From Pseudoruegeria sp039972875 (GTDB lineage: Bacteria; Pseudomonadota; Alphaproteobacteria; Rhodobacterales; Rhodobacteraceae): 64,000 bases of DNA. The DNA is taken from positions 186,001-250,000 of the forward strand of contig JBDWMA010000042.1 in the NCBI GenBank assembly GCA_039972875.1. The letters are read 5' to 3'. A program made the translations under genes and the position numbers. This document shows, in pieces, positions 1-8,833 of the stretch; position 1 is the first letter of the stretch, and each line of letters begins with the position of its first letter. Under the pieces are notes generated by a model. The model made no database searches. It was not told the DNA's origin and saw only the letters and a program-made list of their open reading frames with translations.

Positions 1-25
1 CCATCAGCGGGGAGACTTTAGCCAT
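1..25 (-). CDS. ccmG: CcmG/DsbE thioredoxin-like protein, first 8 codons only
   Basis: Only the start of this gene lies in the window. The frame opens with an ATG at 25..23 that overlaps the end of ccmD (stop at 18..20) and reads MAKVSPLM before running off the left edge. That opening is what I recall for CcmG/DsbE in Rhodobacterales, where the protein is a membrane-anchored periplasmic thioredoxin reducing apocytochrome c cysteines. The call rests mainly on position after ccmC-ccmD, because eight residues cannot prove a family. Confidence 0.55.
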
Positions 26-173
26 TATCAGAACGCCTCTGTTCAACTTTGCGAAGGGTATCGCGTGTCCGACGACCCCGTGACAGGCTTGCGCAAACAA
101 GCAAAAGGATCAGCAAAATGCTAACGCCATATGCGCTCAGAACTTCGACGGTATATTTCCCCAAATCAGGCAT
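18..173 (-). CDS. ccmD: CcmD haem exporter small subunit
   Basis: A 51-residue protein that starts MPDLGKYTVEVL, has one membrane helix (about residues 12-29, rich in I, L and V) and ends in a basic tail with RGRRTRDTLRK. This is the CcmD layout: a single-span protein that helps release haem-loaded CcmE from the CcmABC complex in the inner membrane. Its ATG shares one base with the ccmC stop (TGATG at 175..171) and its end overlaps the ccmG start, so the three genes should be co-translated. Size, topology and position all agree. Confidence 0.85.
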   Translation of the reverse strand: MPDLGKYTVEVLSAYGVSILLILLLVCASLSRGRRTRDTLRKVEQRRSDNG

Positions 174-907
174 CAGCTTTCCAGTCTTTCACGGGCGATT
201 AGCGCTTGCAGGCGGCGTGAGCGAATTTCCGTCCGTGTACGCAACAGGACCAGCGCAAGGAACAACAAAACAAAGCCCGCAATGCAGACAAGTAACGGAA
301 GGTAAAACACATCCGCGACGTTTTCCTCTTTATCAAGCGACAGCGACGCCCCCTGATGCAGGCCTTGGTTCCAGAACAGCACCGCATAGCGCGACAACAG
401 TGCAAACACAGACCCCACAAGGCACAACACGCTTGTTAAATCGGCGGCTGTATCGGGGTCATCGATCGCCGCCCAAAGTGAGATATACCCAAGATAAAAC
501 AGAAACAGAATTAGGAAGGACGTCAACCTTGGATCCCATGCCCAGTACGTGCCCCACATCGGCTCCCCCCAGACGGCTCCGGTGAACAATGCGATCATAG
601 TCATGACAAGGCCAATTGGCGCTGCGGCACGGGCCGCCAAAGCACTGACGTGATGGCGTCTGATCAGCCAGATCAAAGACGTCACCAACATCATAATCCA
701 AGCGTTGATAGCCATCAAAGCACTCGGCACATGTAGGTAAATAATTTTAACAGTGGCCCCTTGACGAAAATCATCCGGCGTAAAGAAAAAACCCCAAATC
801 AACCCGACAAACACACACAACGTCGCCGCACCGGCCACCCAAGGCAACAAAGCCCCCGAAGTTTGCATAAATCGTCGCGGATTCGCATATTCCCAGAATG
901 ATGACAT
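173..907 (-). CDS. ccmC: Haem exporter permease CcmC
   Basis: A 244-residue polytopic membrane protein. It carries the tryptophan-rich periplasmic haem-handling segment of the CcmC/CcmF/CcsA superfamily (WGTYWAWDPRLTS, about residues 118-130) and conserved histidines in periplasmic loops (YLHVPSALMA near 57; the GLHQGAS stretch near 183). CcmC loads haem onto CcmE during cytochrome c maturation. It is followed by ccmD and ccmG on the same strand but is separated from ccmAB by tenA, which is read the other way, so it needs its own promoter in 908-1098. No convincing promoter could be singled out there. Confidence 0.95.
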   Translation of the reverse strand: MSSFWEYANPRRFMQTSGALLPWVAGAATLCVFVGLIWGFFFTPDDFRQGATVKIIYLHVPSALMAINAWIMMLVTSLIWLIRRHHVSALAARAAAPIGLVMTMIALFTGAVWGEPMWGTYWAWDPRLTSFLILFLFYLGYISLWAAIDDPDTAADLTSVLCLVGSVFALLSRYAVLFWNQGLHQGASLSLDKEENVADVFYLPLLVCIAGFVLLFLALVLLRTRTEIRSRRLQALIARERLES

Positions 908-1098
908 GGTTATTTGGCCTTAAGGTCTTGAGTCTCAACCACAGTATAGAGCGATTGCGTCTGTGAATATTGATGCGGATTGCCGCAGCAGCTTTGGCCG
1001 TTTGCACTATACACAGATGAAAAACAACCATTTCCTATAATTTGTGTTGCAACCCTCTGAAACAAAGGGAATTTGATGCGCAAAACAGGAGACATCTG

Positions 1099-1752
1099 AT
1101 GCGCCCAACCGAAAAATTAAAATCCATGGTTTTGAAAGACTGGCACGCGGCCACCTATCACCCCTTTTGTCGGGACCTCGCTCAAGGAACCCTGCCCTTA
1201 AACAAAATGCGTTGGTATCTGGTTCAGGATTATCAGTTTGTCGATGGGTTTATTCGCCTGTTGGCACGGGCTATCTCTCATGCCCCTACCCTGAAGGATG
1301 CAATTCCCATGGCGCAGTTTTTGGGGTTGGTTACATCAGAAGAGAACACTTATTTCCTCAGATCTTTTGACGCGCTCGGAGTTACAAAAGAAAAGCAAGA
1401 GGCCGCTCCAGCCAAACCAACGGCTGAATTTCAGGCGCTTATGGCGCGTGCTGCGGACAGTGGCGATTATGCACAGATGCTTGCTGTTCTTGTCGTCGCG
1501 GAATGGAGTTATCTTGAATGGGCCGCCCCATTCCTTGAACAAGCAGACACCCTGCCATTTTACTTTGGGGAATGGATCACATTACACGCCGGCGAAGGGT
1601 TCGAAGGGGTCGTTGCCCATTTGCGCAGTCAACTGGATGCCATATGGCCCAGTTTATCACCAGAAAACACTGCCCTCGTAGAGGCAACGTTTAGTGAGGC
1701 AATCCAGCTGGAACGCGCTTTCTTTGATGCGGCCTATCTGGACAGAGATTAA
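1099..1752 (+). CDS. tenA: TenA family protein (thiaminase II type, TenA_E-like)
   Basis: A 217-residue all-helical protein of the TenA/haem-oxygenase-like fold, with family stretches RWYLVQDYQFVDGF (about 38-51), GLVTSEENTYF (about 76-86) and the closing ERAFFDAAY. TenA proteins salvage the thiamine pyrimidine by hydrolysing its aminomethyl form. The usual catalytic cysteine position (Cys135 in Bacillus TenA) appears here as Glu135 in VVAEWSYLEW, which points to the TenA_E subgroup. The ATG at 1099 follows AGGAG at 1087-1091; an in-frame upstream start at 1042 is less likely. No thi box is visible upstream. It is convergent with ccmB (14 bp gap) and divergent from ccmC. Confidence 0.88.
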   Translation: MRPTEKLKSMVLKDWHAATYHPFCRDLAQGTLPLNKMRWYLVQDYQFVDGFIRLLARAISHAPTLKDAIPMAQFLGLVTSEENTYFLRSFDALGVTKEKQEAAPAKPTAEFQALMARAADSGDYAQMLAVLVVAEWSYLEWAAPFLEQADTLPFYFGEWITLHAGEGFEGVVAHLRSQLDAIWPSLSPENTALVEATFSEAIQLERAFFDAAYLDRD

Positions 1753-1766
1753 ACCCGACGTCCCAC

Positions 1767-2423
1767 TTAGCGAATATTGATACGCAACGCAGCCGCGGCA
1801 GCAAATGGCAACAACGCCACGGCCCCGGCTGTGATCCCCGCCAACAAAAGCATCGGTGTTGTGGTGGCCAATCCGTTAATGCCGCGCTGAAGGGTTTCTG
1901 CCCCAAAAATAAGCGTTGGAACATACATTGGTAAAACCAAAAGAGACAGCAACAGACCTCCACGTTTTAAACCCACTGTGAGCGCCGCCCCAAAAGCCCC
2001 AATAAACGACAACGCAGGCGTTCCCAAAAGCAATGTAATCACCAGCCATACCATTCCCTCGGCAGGCATGCTCAGCAAAACGGCCAAAAATGGCGCTGCG
2101 ATGGTCAATGGCAGGCCCGTGGTTAACCAATGCGCCAAAGCTTTTACCGCGACGATCCCCTCCATCGGTACAGGAGCCGTCGCCAACAGGTCCAGTGAAC
2201 CGTCTTCAAAGTCCAGAGCAAAGATCCTGTCCAGTGATAGCAAGCACGCAAGTAACGCCCCAACCCATAGAATGCCCGGCGCAATGCGGGCTAAAATGGC
2301 GCTTTCGGGACCCACCCCAAATGGCACTAAAACCACCAGGATTAAAAAGAACGCAATCCCAAGACCAAATCCACCGCCAGAGCGAACCGCCAATCGCAGA
2401 TCTCGTAGAAGTAGGGCTATCAT
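1767..2423 (-). CDS. ccmB: Haem exporter permease CcmB
   Basis: A 218-residue protein with six predicted hydrophobic segments, opening MIALLLRDLRLAVRSGGG and containing the characteristic FEDGSLDLLATAPVPMEGIV loop (about 72-91). CcmB is the membrane partner of CcmA in the ABC complex that drives release of haem-CcmE. Its start overlaps the ccmA stop by four bases (ATGA, 2423..2420), so the two are translationally coupled. It is the last gene of its transcript on this side, because tenA converges on it from the left. Confidence 0.93.
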   Translation of the reverse strand: MIALLLRDLRLAVRSGGGFGLGIAFFLILVVLVPFGVGPESAILARIAPGILWVGALLACLLSLDRIFALDFEDGSLDLLATAPVPMEGIVAVKALAHWLTTGLPLTIAAPFLAVLLSMPAEGMVWLVITLLLGTPALSFIGAFGAALTVGLKRGGLLLSLLVLPMYVPTLIFGAETLQRGINGLATTTPMLLLAGITAGAVALLPFAAAAALRINIR

Positions 2424-3046
2424 AAGAACGCCTCATCAAAGCCAGCATCATCCAGAGACGCATCAGTGGCTATCGCCTTATACGGTGTTAAATCAAGGAC
2501 TTCCGCCTCAAAGCCAAGGTCAATATGCGTGGCAATCAAAGCCGCCCCACCCGCGTCACAGTGGGTCTTAATCGTCTGTGCAAAAAGCTGAACCGACGCC
2601 ACATCGAGGGAAACAGTTGGTTCATCCAATGCCCAAATACGGCGGCCCGAGACCAAAAGGCGCGCCAGTCCAAGCCGTCGTTTTTGACCTGCCGACAGAT
2701 TATGCGCGGCCCGATCCGTTAAACCCTTTAGATTGAAGGCTTCAATCGCTGGGTCTATATCATTTGTTCCATAAATCTTTGCCCAAAACCTGAGATTTTC
2801 GACAACGGTGAGGGTGGCCTTGATCCCGTCGGCATGTCCGGCATAGGCGAATGCCTCTCGGTCCAACGAGATCGTCCCCGTTAAAGCCGGTTGTAACCCC
2901 GCCAAGGTCCGCAATAAAGTTGTTTTACCAATACCATTTGGGCCACGCAGCAACATTGCCTGCCCGGCAGCCAAATCAAAACTAACTCCGGAGAGCACAA
3001 GCAGCCCCCCACGCGTGCAGGCCAGATCTGAAACATGTAATTCCAT
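2420..3046 (-). CDS. ccmA: Haem exporter ATP-binding protein CcmA
   Basis: An ABC ATPase of about 208 residues. Walker A is GPNGIGKTTLL, the signature is NLSAGQKRRLGLARLL, and the Walker B region reads RRIWALDEPTVSLD. It powers the CcmABCD haem-handling complex. I chose the ATG at 3046 (MELHVSDLACTRGG), which fits the family N-terminus; an in-frame GTG at 3073 would add nine residues and cannot be excluded, since neither has a strong ribosome site. It is followed with a 4 bp overlap by ccmB. Confidence 0.93.
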   Translation of the reverse strand: MELHVSDLACTRGGLLVLSGVSFDLAAGQAMLLRGPNGIGKTTLLRTLAGLQPALTGTISLDREAFAYAGHADGIKATLTVVENLRFWAKIYGTNDIDPAIEAFNLKGLTDRAAHNLSAGQKRRLGLARLLVSGRRIWALDEPTVSLDVASVQLFAQTIKTHCDAGGAALIATHIDLGFEAEVLDLTPYKAIATDASLDDAGFDEAFL

Positions 3047-3087
3047 GGGGTTAGGATTAACGGATTTTATCACGCGCGCCCAGAGCC

Positions 3088-3441
3088 TTAGAGCGGTAGC
3101 AGTGCCGCACCCACACGTCGCCCTTCGGAGACAAGAATATTATACGTCCGACAGGCGGATGGGCTGTTCATTTGCTCTACCCCAACGCCGGTTGCTTCAA
3201 GTTGTTCGCGCAAGTTTTCAGGTACATGGGCGATTTCAGCGCCAGTTCCGACGAACAAAACATCGATCGTGGACGTGATATCTAACAAAGTTGAAAGATC
3301 ATCATAGCCCCCCCAGCTTTTGGCTCCTGTGGCCAAAACCAAAATCGGGCCCTGAAGGATTTGGCCCGCCACTCTGAAAAAACCAGGTCCATAGCCATCA
3401 ATGGGCTGCGCATCATCAAAAGTGATTTCATTCAACTGCAT
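3088..3441 (-). CDS. Mth938-like domain protein (DUF498/NDUFAF3-like)
   Basis: A 117-residue protein of the Mth938-like fold (PF04430), the family of the mitochondrial complex I assembly factor NDUFAF3. Visible hallmarks are the IDGYGPGFFRVAG opening and the LFVGTGAEIAHVPENLREQLEATGVGVEQMNSPSACRTYN core, split here only by the family's usual short insert. The bacterial role is not settled. In this strand order (secD, secF, TauE-like, this gene, ccmA) it is commonly carried with the Sec accessory genes in related bacteria, as I recall. The call is to fold family only. Confidence 0.8.
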   Translation of the reverse strand: MQLNEITFDDAQPIDGYGPGFFRVAGQILQGPILVLATGAKSWGGYDDLSTLLDITSTIDVLFVGTGAEIAHVPENLREQLEATGVGVEQMNSPSACRTYNILVSEGRRVGAALLPL

Positions 3442-3453
3442 AGTGGACTCCGC

Positions 3454-4218
3454 TCAGTGATAAATCGGCAAGCCTAAAAGGATTGAAAAGAAGATTATTC
3501 CATAGGCCACGTAACGATACACCCCCTGTTTTGAGGGGTCAAAAAACGCCCGGCCCAGACGTGTGCCAACCCCATAGGGTAGGATTAGGAACAAGCCCAA
3601 AACGACAACCTCAGGGGTTAACATTCCCTGTGCGATCATCATTGGGACTGTGATCAGGCTGGTCATCGTTAAAAGAACAAGCGTGTTAGCTCTGGAACGG
3701 GTGACGCTGTCTTGGCCCGACAGCTGAAACAGGATCATCACTGGCCCAACCAGCCCTGTGGCGCCGCCGACAAGACCTGTTGCTGCGGCTACCACTCCGC
3801 GCATCCCCATCGATGGGCGCGCCGTATAGCGCCATCCTGACATCAAAGCGATCAACGTAATTGTGGTGACACCCAGCACCGCCCACCGCATGGTTGTCAC
3901 ATCATTGGTGCGCAAAACATACAGCCCCAAAGGCAACGTCGCAGAGGCCACAAGGATCATCAAGGACACCCCTTTGCGATCCACCTCTCCCCAGGCGCGG
4001 GGAACCAAGGTTACTAAAGAAGCTAACGCAGAAACAGCAAAGGCCGCGACGGCCGTTTCAACGGAGAGGAATGCCGTTGCCACTGGCATAAAAACAAGTG
4101 CGGCGCCGAATCCGGCAAAACCGTAAACGACGCCTGCAATAATGGTGATCAAGATGACCCAACCAAGACCGGGTATGTGCATGACATCCCCGATCACGGT
4201 GCTATATACCTCAGGCAT
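3454..4218 (-). CDS. TauE/SafE-type sulfite exporter family permease
   Basis: A 254-residue membrane protein with about eight hydrophobic segments and two internal repeats of the TauE/SafE family (PF01925), typified by GVVYGFAGFGAALVFMPV near the N-terminus and GLVGGATGLVGPVMILF in the middle. Members export or import small anionic sulfur and carbon compounds; the substrate here cannot be read from the sequence. The ATG at 4218 overlaps the secF stop by 8 bp. A second in-frame ATG (MHIPGLGWV, 12 codons in) would give a more typical N-terminus. Co-transcription with secDF is likely. Confidence 0.82.
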   Translation of the reverse strand: MPEVYSTVIGDVMHIPGLGWVILITIIAGVVYGFAGFGAALVFMPVATAFLSVETAVAAFAVSALASLVTLVPRAWGEVDRKGVSLMILVASATLPLGLYVLRTNDVTTMRWAVLGVTTITLIALMSGWRYTARPSMGMRGVVAAATGLVGGATGLVGPVMILFQLSGQDSVTRSRANTLVLLTMTSLITVPMMIAQGMLTPEVVVLGLFLILPYGVGTRLGRAFFDPSKQGVYRYVAYGIIFFSILLGLPIYH

Positions 4219-5179
4219 CGATATTGGCGTATTGATTGCCTTGGTTGTTGTCGGTCTTGCTCCAATCGCGTTTCACACCAAAACGAAGCAACATCGCAGA
4301 AGCTACAAAGATCGATGAATAGGTGCCTACGATAACACCCCAAATCATAGCAAAGACAAAGCCACGGATCACATCCCCACCTAAGACAAACAGCGACACC
4401 AAAGCAATCAATGTCGTGACCGAGGTCATCACCGTCCGGCTCAGTGTTTCGTTGATCGACAGGTTAAGTACGTCTTTCAGCGCTTTCTTTTTGTATTTGC
4501 GCAGGTTTTCCCGCACACGGTCAAACACCACCACTGTATCGTTCAACGAATACCCAACAATCGTGAGCAATGCCGCGATGATCGCCAGATCAAATTTAAT
4601 CTGCAGGGCCGAGAAAATCCCGATTGTCAGAATGACATCGTGGATCAATGCGGCGACCGCGCCGACCGAAAACTGCCATTCGAACCGAAGCCAGATATAA
4701 AACAAAACCGCTGCAATCGCGGCAACAACCGCAAGCACCGCTGTTTGCACCAATTCACCCGACACCTTGGGACCCACTGATTCTACGGAAGGGAATGTGA
4801 TGTTTTCATCGAGTGTTGTCAGCGCATTCTGTACGGCATTGATTGTCTCAATGGTGATGGATTCAGCACCTTCTTGGGCCTGAATACGCACCATTGTCAC
4901 GTGTTGATCTTCTTCGAATGTCGGATCGAACACCTCGGTGATTGTGATATCCCCAAGCTCTAAGGGGGCCAGAACCTCGCGATAATCCGACACGATAACC
5001 TGGTTCGGGCTTTCTGTACGGATCGTTGTACCGCCTTTAAAATCGATGCCGAAATTCAACCCGACAACAAAAAACAGAACAATCGATGCCACCATCGCAA
5101 GTGCGGAGAAGCCCAGCGTTAGCTTGCTGTTCTTAAAGAAATCCCAGTTGGTTTGGGTCGGAACAAGTTTCAAACGCAT
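4211..5179 (-). CDS. secF: Protein translocase subunit SecF
   Basis: A 322-residue RND-fold protein. The first helix is followed by GLNFGIDFKGGTTIRT (about 39-54), the defining SecF motif; then come a periplasmic domain and five membrane helices, with VGYSLNDTVVVFDRVREN (about 208-225) as the conserved charged segment used in proton coupling. With SecD it pulls preproteins out of the SecYEG channel using the proton gradient. It starts 3 bp after secD ends and overlaps the TauE-like gene at its end. Confidence 0.96.
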   Translation of the reverse strand: MRLKLVPTQTNWDFFKNSKLTLGFSALAMVASIVLFFVVGLNFGIDFKGGTTIRTESPNQVIVSDYREVLAPLELGDITITEVFDPTFEEDQHVTMVRIQAQEGAESITIETINAVQNALTTLDENITFPSVESVGPKVSGELVQTAVLAVVAAIAAVLFYIWLRFEWQFSVGAVAALIHDVILTIGIFSALQIKFDLAIIAALLTIVGYSLNDTVVVFDRVRENLRKYKKKALKDVLNLSINETLSRTVMTSVTTLIALVSLFVLGGDVIRGFVFAMIWGVIVGTYSSIFVASAMLLRFGVKRDWSKTDNNQGNQYANIDA

Positions 5180-5182
5180 GGC

Positions 5183-6844
5183 TTATACCTCGATTTTCTT
5201 CGGGCGCTTACGCTCGAACCACATGACGATGATCAGTCGGGTAACATAAATTGCGGTAAAGACCGACGTGAGAATACCCAAAGCAAGGGTGATTGAAAAA
5301 CCACGAACTGGACCAGACCCCATGACAAACAGAATCACCGCTGTGATAAAGGTGGTAACGTTGGCGTCCAAAATGGCCGACAGAGCCTTTTCATACCCAA
5401 GCTCAATCGCCCGCGCCGGGCCTTTGCCTGAACTGAGTTCTTCTTTGATCCGTTCAAACACCAGAACGTTTGCGTCAACCGCCATACCGATGGTCAACAC
5501 AATCCCAGCAATACCCGGTAATGTCAGTGTTGCACCAATGATAGACAGCAGGCCAAAAATCAGGCCGACGTTGATCAACAAGGCGATGTTGGCAATGATC
5601 CCAAACCAACCGTATGACAGCGCCATAAAGATAAGCACGGCTGCGAAGGCCACAATACACGCGATCCGACCTGCATCGATGCTGTCCTGACCAAGCTCTG
5701 GCCCGATTGTGCGCTCCTCTAGGAATAGCATTTCAGCAGGCAAGGCCCCGGCCCGTAGCAAAACCGCTAGCTGAGTGGATTCCTCAACGGTGAATTGCCC
5801 CGTGATGATGCCGGAACCGCCCGGAATATGATCCTGGATGGTGGGGGCCGAAATGACCTCTCCGTCCAAAACAATCGCAAAGGGAGATCCGATATTCTCG
5901 GCTGTATAATCCCCAAATTTCCGCGCACCTGATGGGTTGAACCGGAAAGAAACAGCAGGTTGTCCATTTTGGTTAAACGAAGGCTGCGCATCAACCAACT
6001 CTTCGCCGGTGACGACAGCGGCTTTTTCGATGATGTAATAGACACCCTCTTCGTCAATGGACGGCAGAACCTCATTTCGCAGACCGGCGTCCTGATCAGC
6101 ATCGCCGGTGCGCCCCACGACAGGGTTAAAGCTCAGCTGTGCAGTCGTGCCAATCAGCTCTTTTAATTCTTCGGCGGAGCCAAGGCCCGGCACCTGAATC
6201 AAAATACGATCTGTTCCCTGACGTTGAATGGTCGGCTCACGCGTACCAACTTCGTCCACACGACGGCGGATAATTTCAAGAGATTGGCGAATGGTGCGCT
6301 CATCTGTGGCCAGACGTTCGGCCTCAGACAAGGTCACAACGATGACGTCGCCCTCAGCGCTAATTGTCAAATCAGAAGCGCCTGCGGCCGTAAGAGACGC
6401 AACAGGCTGTGCCAATTTGCGCACTTCGGTCAGGGCCGTTGTTATACCGTCGGGCTGGGATATCCGAACCCGCAATTCTCCGGCGGGGCTTTCCTGCAAA
6501 CGGATCGTGCCCACTGTACTGCGCAAAGGACGCAAGACGTCACGCACCTCTGGCCAAAGCGACTCGATGCGAGCCTCATAGACATCTGTGACCTGAACCT
6601 CGCCCAGCAAATGCGCACCACCACGCAGATCCAGACCTAGATTAACAATTGAGGACGGCATCCAGCTTGGCCATTGGCCGACGGCCGCCTCATTCTCGGG
6701 CGTGACAACGCCAGCTTCGATCGCCTTAACGGCATCATTGTGACCCTCTACCCGTGGGTAGAACAGGTTCGGCACGGCAAAAAGGAGGCCCAGCACGCAG
6801 ACCCCCCAAATCACCAGCCGCTTCCAAGTGGAAAATTGCAGCAT
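5183..6844 (-). CDS. secD: Protein translocase subunit SecD
   Basis: A 553-residue protein with an N-terminal helix, the motif LGLDLRGGAHLLGEV (about 69-83), large P1 and P2 periplasmic domains (FRFNPSGARKFGDYT and the GEVISAPTIQDHIPGGSG region) and five C-terminal helices with GMAVDANVLVFERIKEE (about 451-467). It partners SecF in proton-driven protein export. Length fits alphaproteobacterial SecD. The order yajC-secD-secF is the classic one. Only a weak ribosome site precedes the ATG at 6844. Confidence 0.96.
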   Translation of the reverse strand: MLQFSTWKRLVIWGVCVLGLLFAVPNLFYPRVEGHNDAVKAIEAGVVTPENEAAVGQWPSWMPSSIVNLGLDLRGGAHLLGEVQVTDVYEARIESLWPEVRDVLRPLRSTVGTIRLQESPAGELRVRISQPDGITTALTEVRKLAQPVASLTAAGASDLTISAEGDVIVVTLSEAERLATDERTIRQSLEIIRRRVDEVGTREPTIQRQGTDRILIQVPGLGSAEELKELIGTTAQLSFNPVVGRTGDADQDAGLRNEVLPSIDEEGVYYIIEKAAVVTGEELVDAQPSFNQNGQPAVSFRFNPSGARKFGDYTAENIGSPFAIVLDGEVISAPTIQDHIPGGSGIITGQFTVEESTQLAVLLRAGALPAEMLFLEERTIGPELGQDSIDAGRIACIVAFAAVLIFMALSYGWFGIIANIALLINVGLIFGLLSIIGATLTLPGIAGIVLTIGMAVDANVLVFERIKEELSSGKGPARAIELGYEKALSAILDANVTTFITAVILFVMGSGPVRGFSITLALGILTSVFTAIYVTRLIIVMWFERKRPKKIEV

Positions 6845-6871
6845 TCTAAATTACGCCCGAGAGAGAGAAAA

Positions 6872-7204
6872 TTATTTTGTGGGTTCAGTCTTGTTCAGAA
6901 CCTGCGAGATCGTGGATTGGACCACTTTGACTTTTACACCTTCGGCGATTTCGACTTCGATCTGACCCGTGGAGTCCGCGCCATCCAGCACTTTCGTTAC
7001 TTTTCCGATCATGCCGCCTTGTGTAACAACTTGATCACCGCGACGCAGCGCTTTGACCATTGCCTGATGTTCCTTCATTTTCTTTTGCTGAGGACGGATC
7101 AGCAAAAAATACATGATCGCAAAGATCAGGATCAGCGGAACAAAGCTAGTGATGGCCGAAGCACCACCCCCAAGAGACTGCGCATAAGCAGGCGTAACGA
7201 ACAT
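6872..7204 (-). CDS. yajC: Sec accessory protein YajC
   Basis: A 110-residue single-span protein. After a short alanine-rich start comes the membrane helix FVPLILIFAIMYFLLIRPQQKKMKEH (in two parts: helix about 20-38, then the diagnostic RPQQKK), then a cytoplasmic beta domain with ALRRGDQVVTQGGMIGKV. YajC associates with SecDF and the translocon. The ATG at 7204 has AAGGA eight to twelve bases upstream. It is divergent from serS, with about 180 bp between the two starts. Confidence 0.94.
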   Translation of the reverse strand: MFVTPAYAQSLGGGASAITSFVPLILIFAIMYFLLIRPQQKKMKEHQAMVKALRRGDQVVTQGGMIGKVTKVLDGADSTGQIEVEIAEGVKVKVVQSTISQVLNKTEPTK

Positions 7205-7383
7205 ATTGTTTTTCCTTGTACGAATGGCCTTGCATTCACAAGGCCGGTTTGGCTGGCGGGCACCCTATCGTCGCCTCCAAAGGTTGGCAAGCAGCCCAAA
7301 GGGCAATTCGCTCTTTCAAAGACAGGCGCTCTGAGGCATATGGGGCGGGCATAAACAACTGCCAAGTAAAAAGGAATGGACAG

Positions 7384-8676
7384 ATGCACGACATTCGCAT
7401 GATCCGCGAAAATCCCGCAGCTTTTGACGCCGCTATGGCACGCCGTGGATTGTCGTCCTTGTCCTCTGAGATTTTAGCCCTGGATGAAGCCCGCCGCGGC
7501 AAAATTCTCGCAGCCGAAGAGGCGCAGGCGACCCGCAATAAAGCCAGCAAAGAAGTCGGTGCCGCAAAAGGGCGTGGTGATGAAGCCGAGTTTGAACGGC
7601 TGCGCGCATTGGTTGGTGAAAAGAAAGAAGAAATCGCCCGTTTGGAAACTCAGGCCAAGGCCGAGGATGCCAAATTGTCAGAAATGCTGATGGGGCTGCC
7701 AAACATCATGTATGATGACGTGCCCGAAGGTGCGACAGAAGACGACAACGTTGAAATTCGCAGCTGGGGTAATCTTCCTAATTTTGCTTTTGATCCGATA
7801 GAGCATTATGAACTGCCAGCGGTTCAGGCTGGCATGGATTTCGAAACCGCTGCGAAACTGTCCGGGTCACGATTTGTTGTCCTCTCTGCTGCCGTCGCAA
7901 GACTGCACCGGGCGTTGGCCCAGTTCATGCTGGACACCCATGTGGACGAACATCAGCTTTCCGAAACCTGGACACCCGTCCTAGTGCGCGAAGAAATGAT
8001 GTTCGGCACAGGCCAATTGCCAAAATTTGGTGAAGACAGCTACAAAACCACAGATGGATGGTGGTTGGTCCCAACGGCTGAGGTCCCCTTGACCAATATT
8101 GCAAACAACGAGACCGTACCAGAAACAGAATTGCCGCGTCGGTATGTGGCTCACACTCAGTGTTTCCGCTCCGAAGCAGGCAGCGCCGGGCGAGATACCG
8201 CAGGTATGTTGCGTCAACACCAATTTGAAAAAGTGGAAATGGTCAGCGTTGTTCATCCAGATAAATCTGAAGAAGAACACGCCCGCATGACACGCTGCGC
8301 CGAAGCTATCCTTGAAAAGCTTGATCTGCCTTATCGCACTGTGAATCTATGCTCTGGCGACATTGGGTTCGGGGCGCGCAGAACCCATGACATCGAGGTC
8401 TGGCTGCCGGGCCAAAACGCATTCCGTGAGATTTCTTCAATCTCCACATGTGGTGATTTCCAAGCCCGTCGAATGAATGCGCGTTTTAAGCCCGAAGCAG
8501 GTGGAAAGCCGGCCTTTTTACATACGTTGAACGGCTCTGGACTAGCTGTGGGGCGTACTCTGATTGCTGTGCTTGAAAATGGACAACAAGAAGACGGCTC
8601 GGTCCTTCTTCCTGAGGTGCTGCACCATTACCTTGGTGGACGCACAACAATATCAGCCGATGGTGCATTGATTTAA
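7384..8676 (+). CDS. serS: Serine--tRNA ligase
   Basis: A 430-residue class II synthetase that charges tRNA-Ser. The N-terminal coiled-coil arm spans about residues 25-100 (charged, E/K/A-rich). The core has motif 2 in HTQCFRSEAGSAGRDTAGMLRQHQFEKVEM (given in two pieces: FRSEAGSAGRD and RQHQFEKVE) and motif 3 in LNGSGLAVGRTLIAVLEN. The ATG at 7384 gives the standard MHDIRMIRENPAAF start and is preceded by AGGAA; longer in-frame extensions upstream are not part of the family. A good intrinsic terminator follows immediately. Confidence 0.97.
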   Translation: MHDIRMIRENPAAFDAAMARRGLSSLSSEILALDEARRGKILAAEEAQATRNKASKEVGAAKGRGDEAEFERLRALVGEKKEEIARLETQAKAEDAKLSEMLMGLPNIMYDDVPEGATEDDNVEIRSWGNLPNFAFDPIEHYELPAVQAGMDFETAAKLSGSRFVVLSAAVARLHRALAQFMLDTHVDEHQLSETWTPVLVREEMMFGTGQLPKFGEDSYKTTDGWWLVPTAEVPLTNIANNETVPETELPRRYVAHTQCFRSEAGSAGRDTAGMLRQHQFEKVEMVSVVHPDKSEEEHARMTRCAEAILEKLDLPYRTVNLCSGDIGFGARRTHDIEVWLPGQNAFREISSISTCGDFQARRMNARFKPEAGGKPAFLHTLNGSGLAVGRTLIAVLENGQQEDGSVLLPEVLHHYLGGRTTISADGALI

Positions 8677-8685
8677 CCTAGATCT

Positions 8686-8709
8686 AGAGCCGCAAAAGCG
8701 GCTCTTTTT
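8686..8709 (+). terminator. Intrinsic terminator after serS
   Basis: A perfect 8 bp stem AGAGCCGC / GCGGCTCT closes an AAAA loop and runs into a T5 tract, ten bases after the serS stop. This separates serS from alr. Confidence 0.85.
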
Positions 8710-8833
8710 CAACCGCATGGCCGTTGCCCATCTGACAAAGGAATGGGCAAAGAACAGCGCCAAAAATGTCTGCGCCACCCTATCGCTCTCATTCCCTCTT
8801 GACCTTGGCTGCCCTTCGGTCAAAACCCATGGT

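Noticed and set aside
928..938. Short palindrome TTGAGTCTCAA before ccmC
   Set aside because: Only 11 bp with no second copy in the window and no known regulator matched; not supported as an operator.
908..1098. Possible thiamine riboswitch before tenA
   Set aside because: The conserved CTGAGA thi-box core and pairing elements are not visible in this 191 bp spacer.
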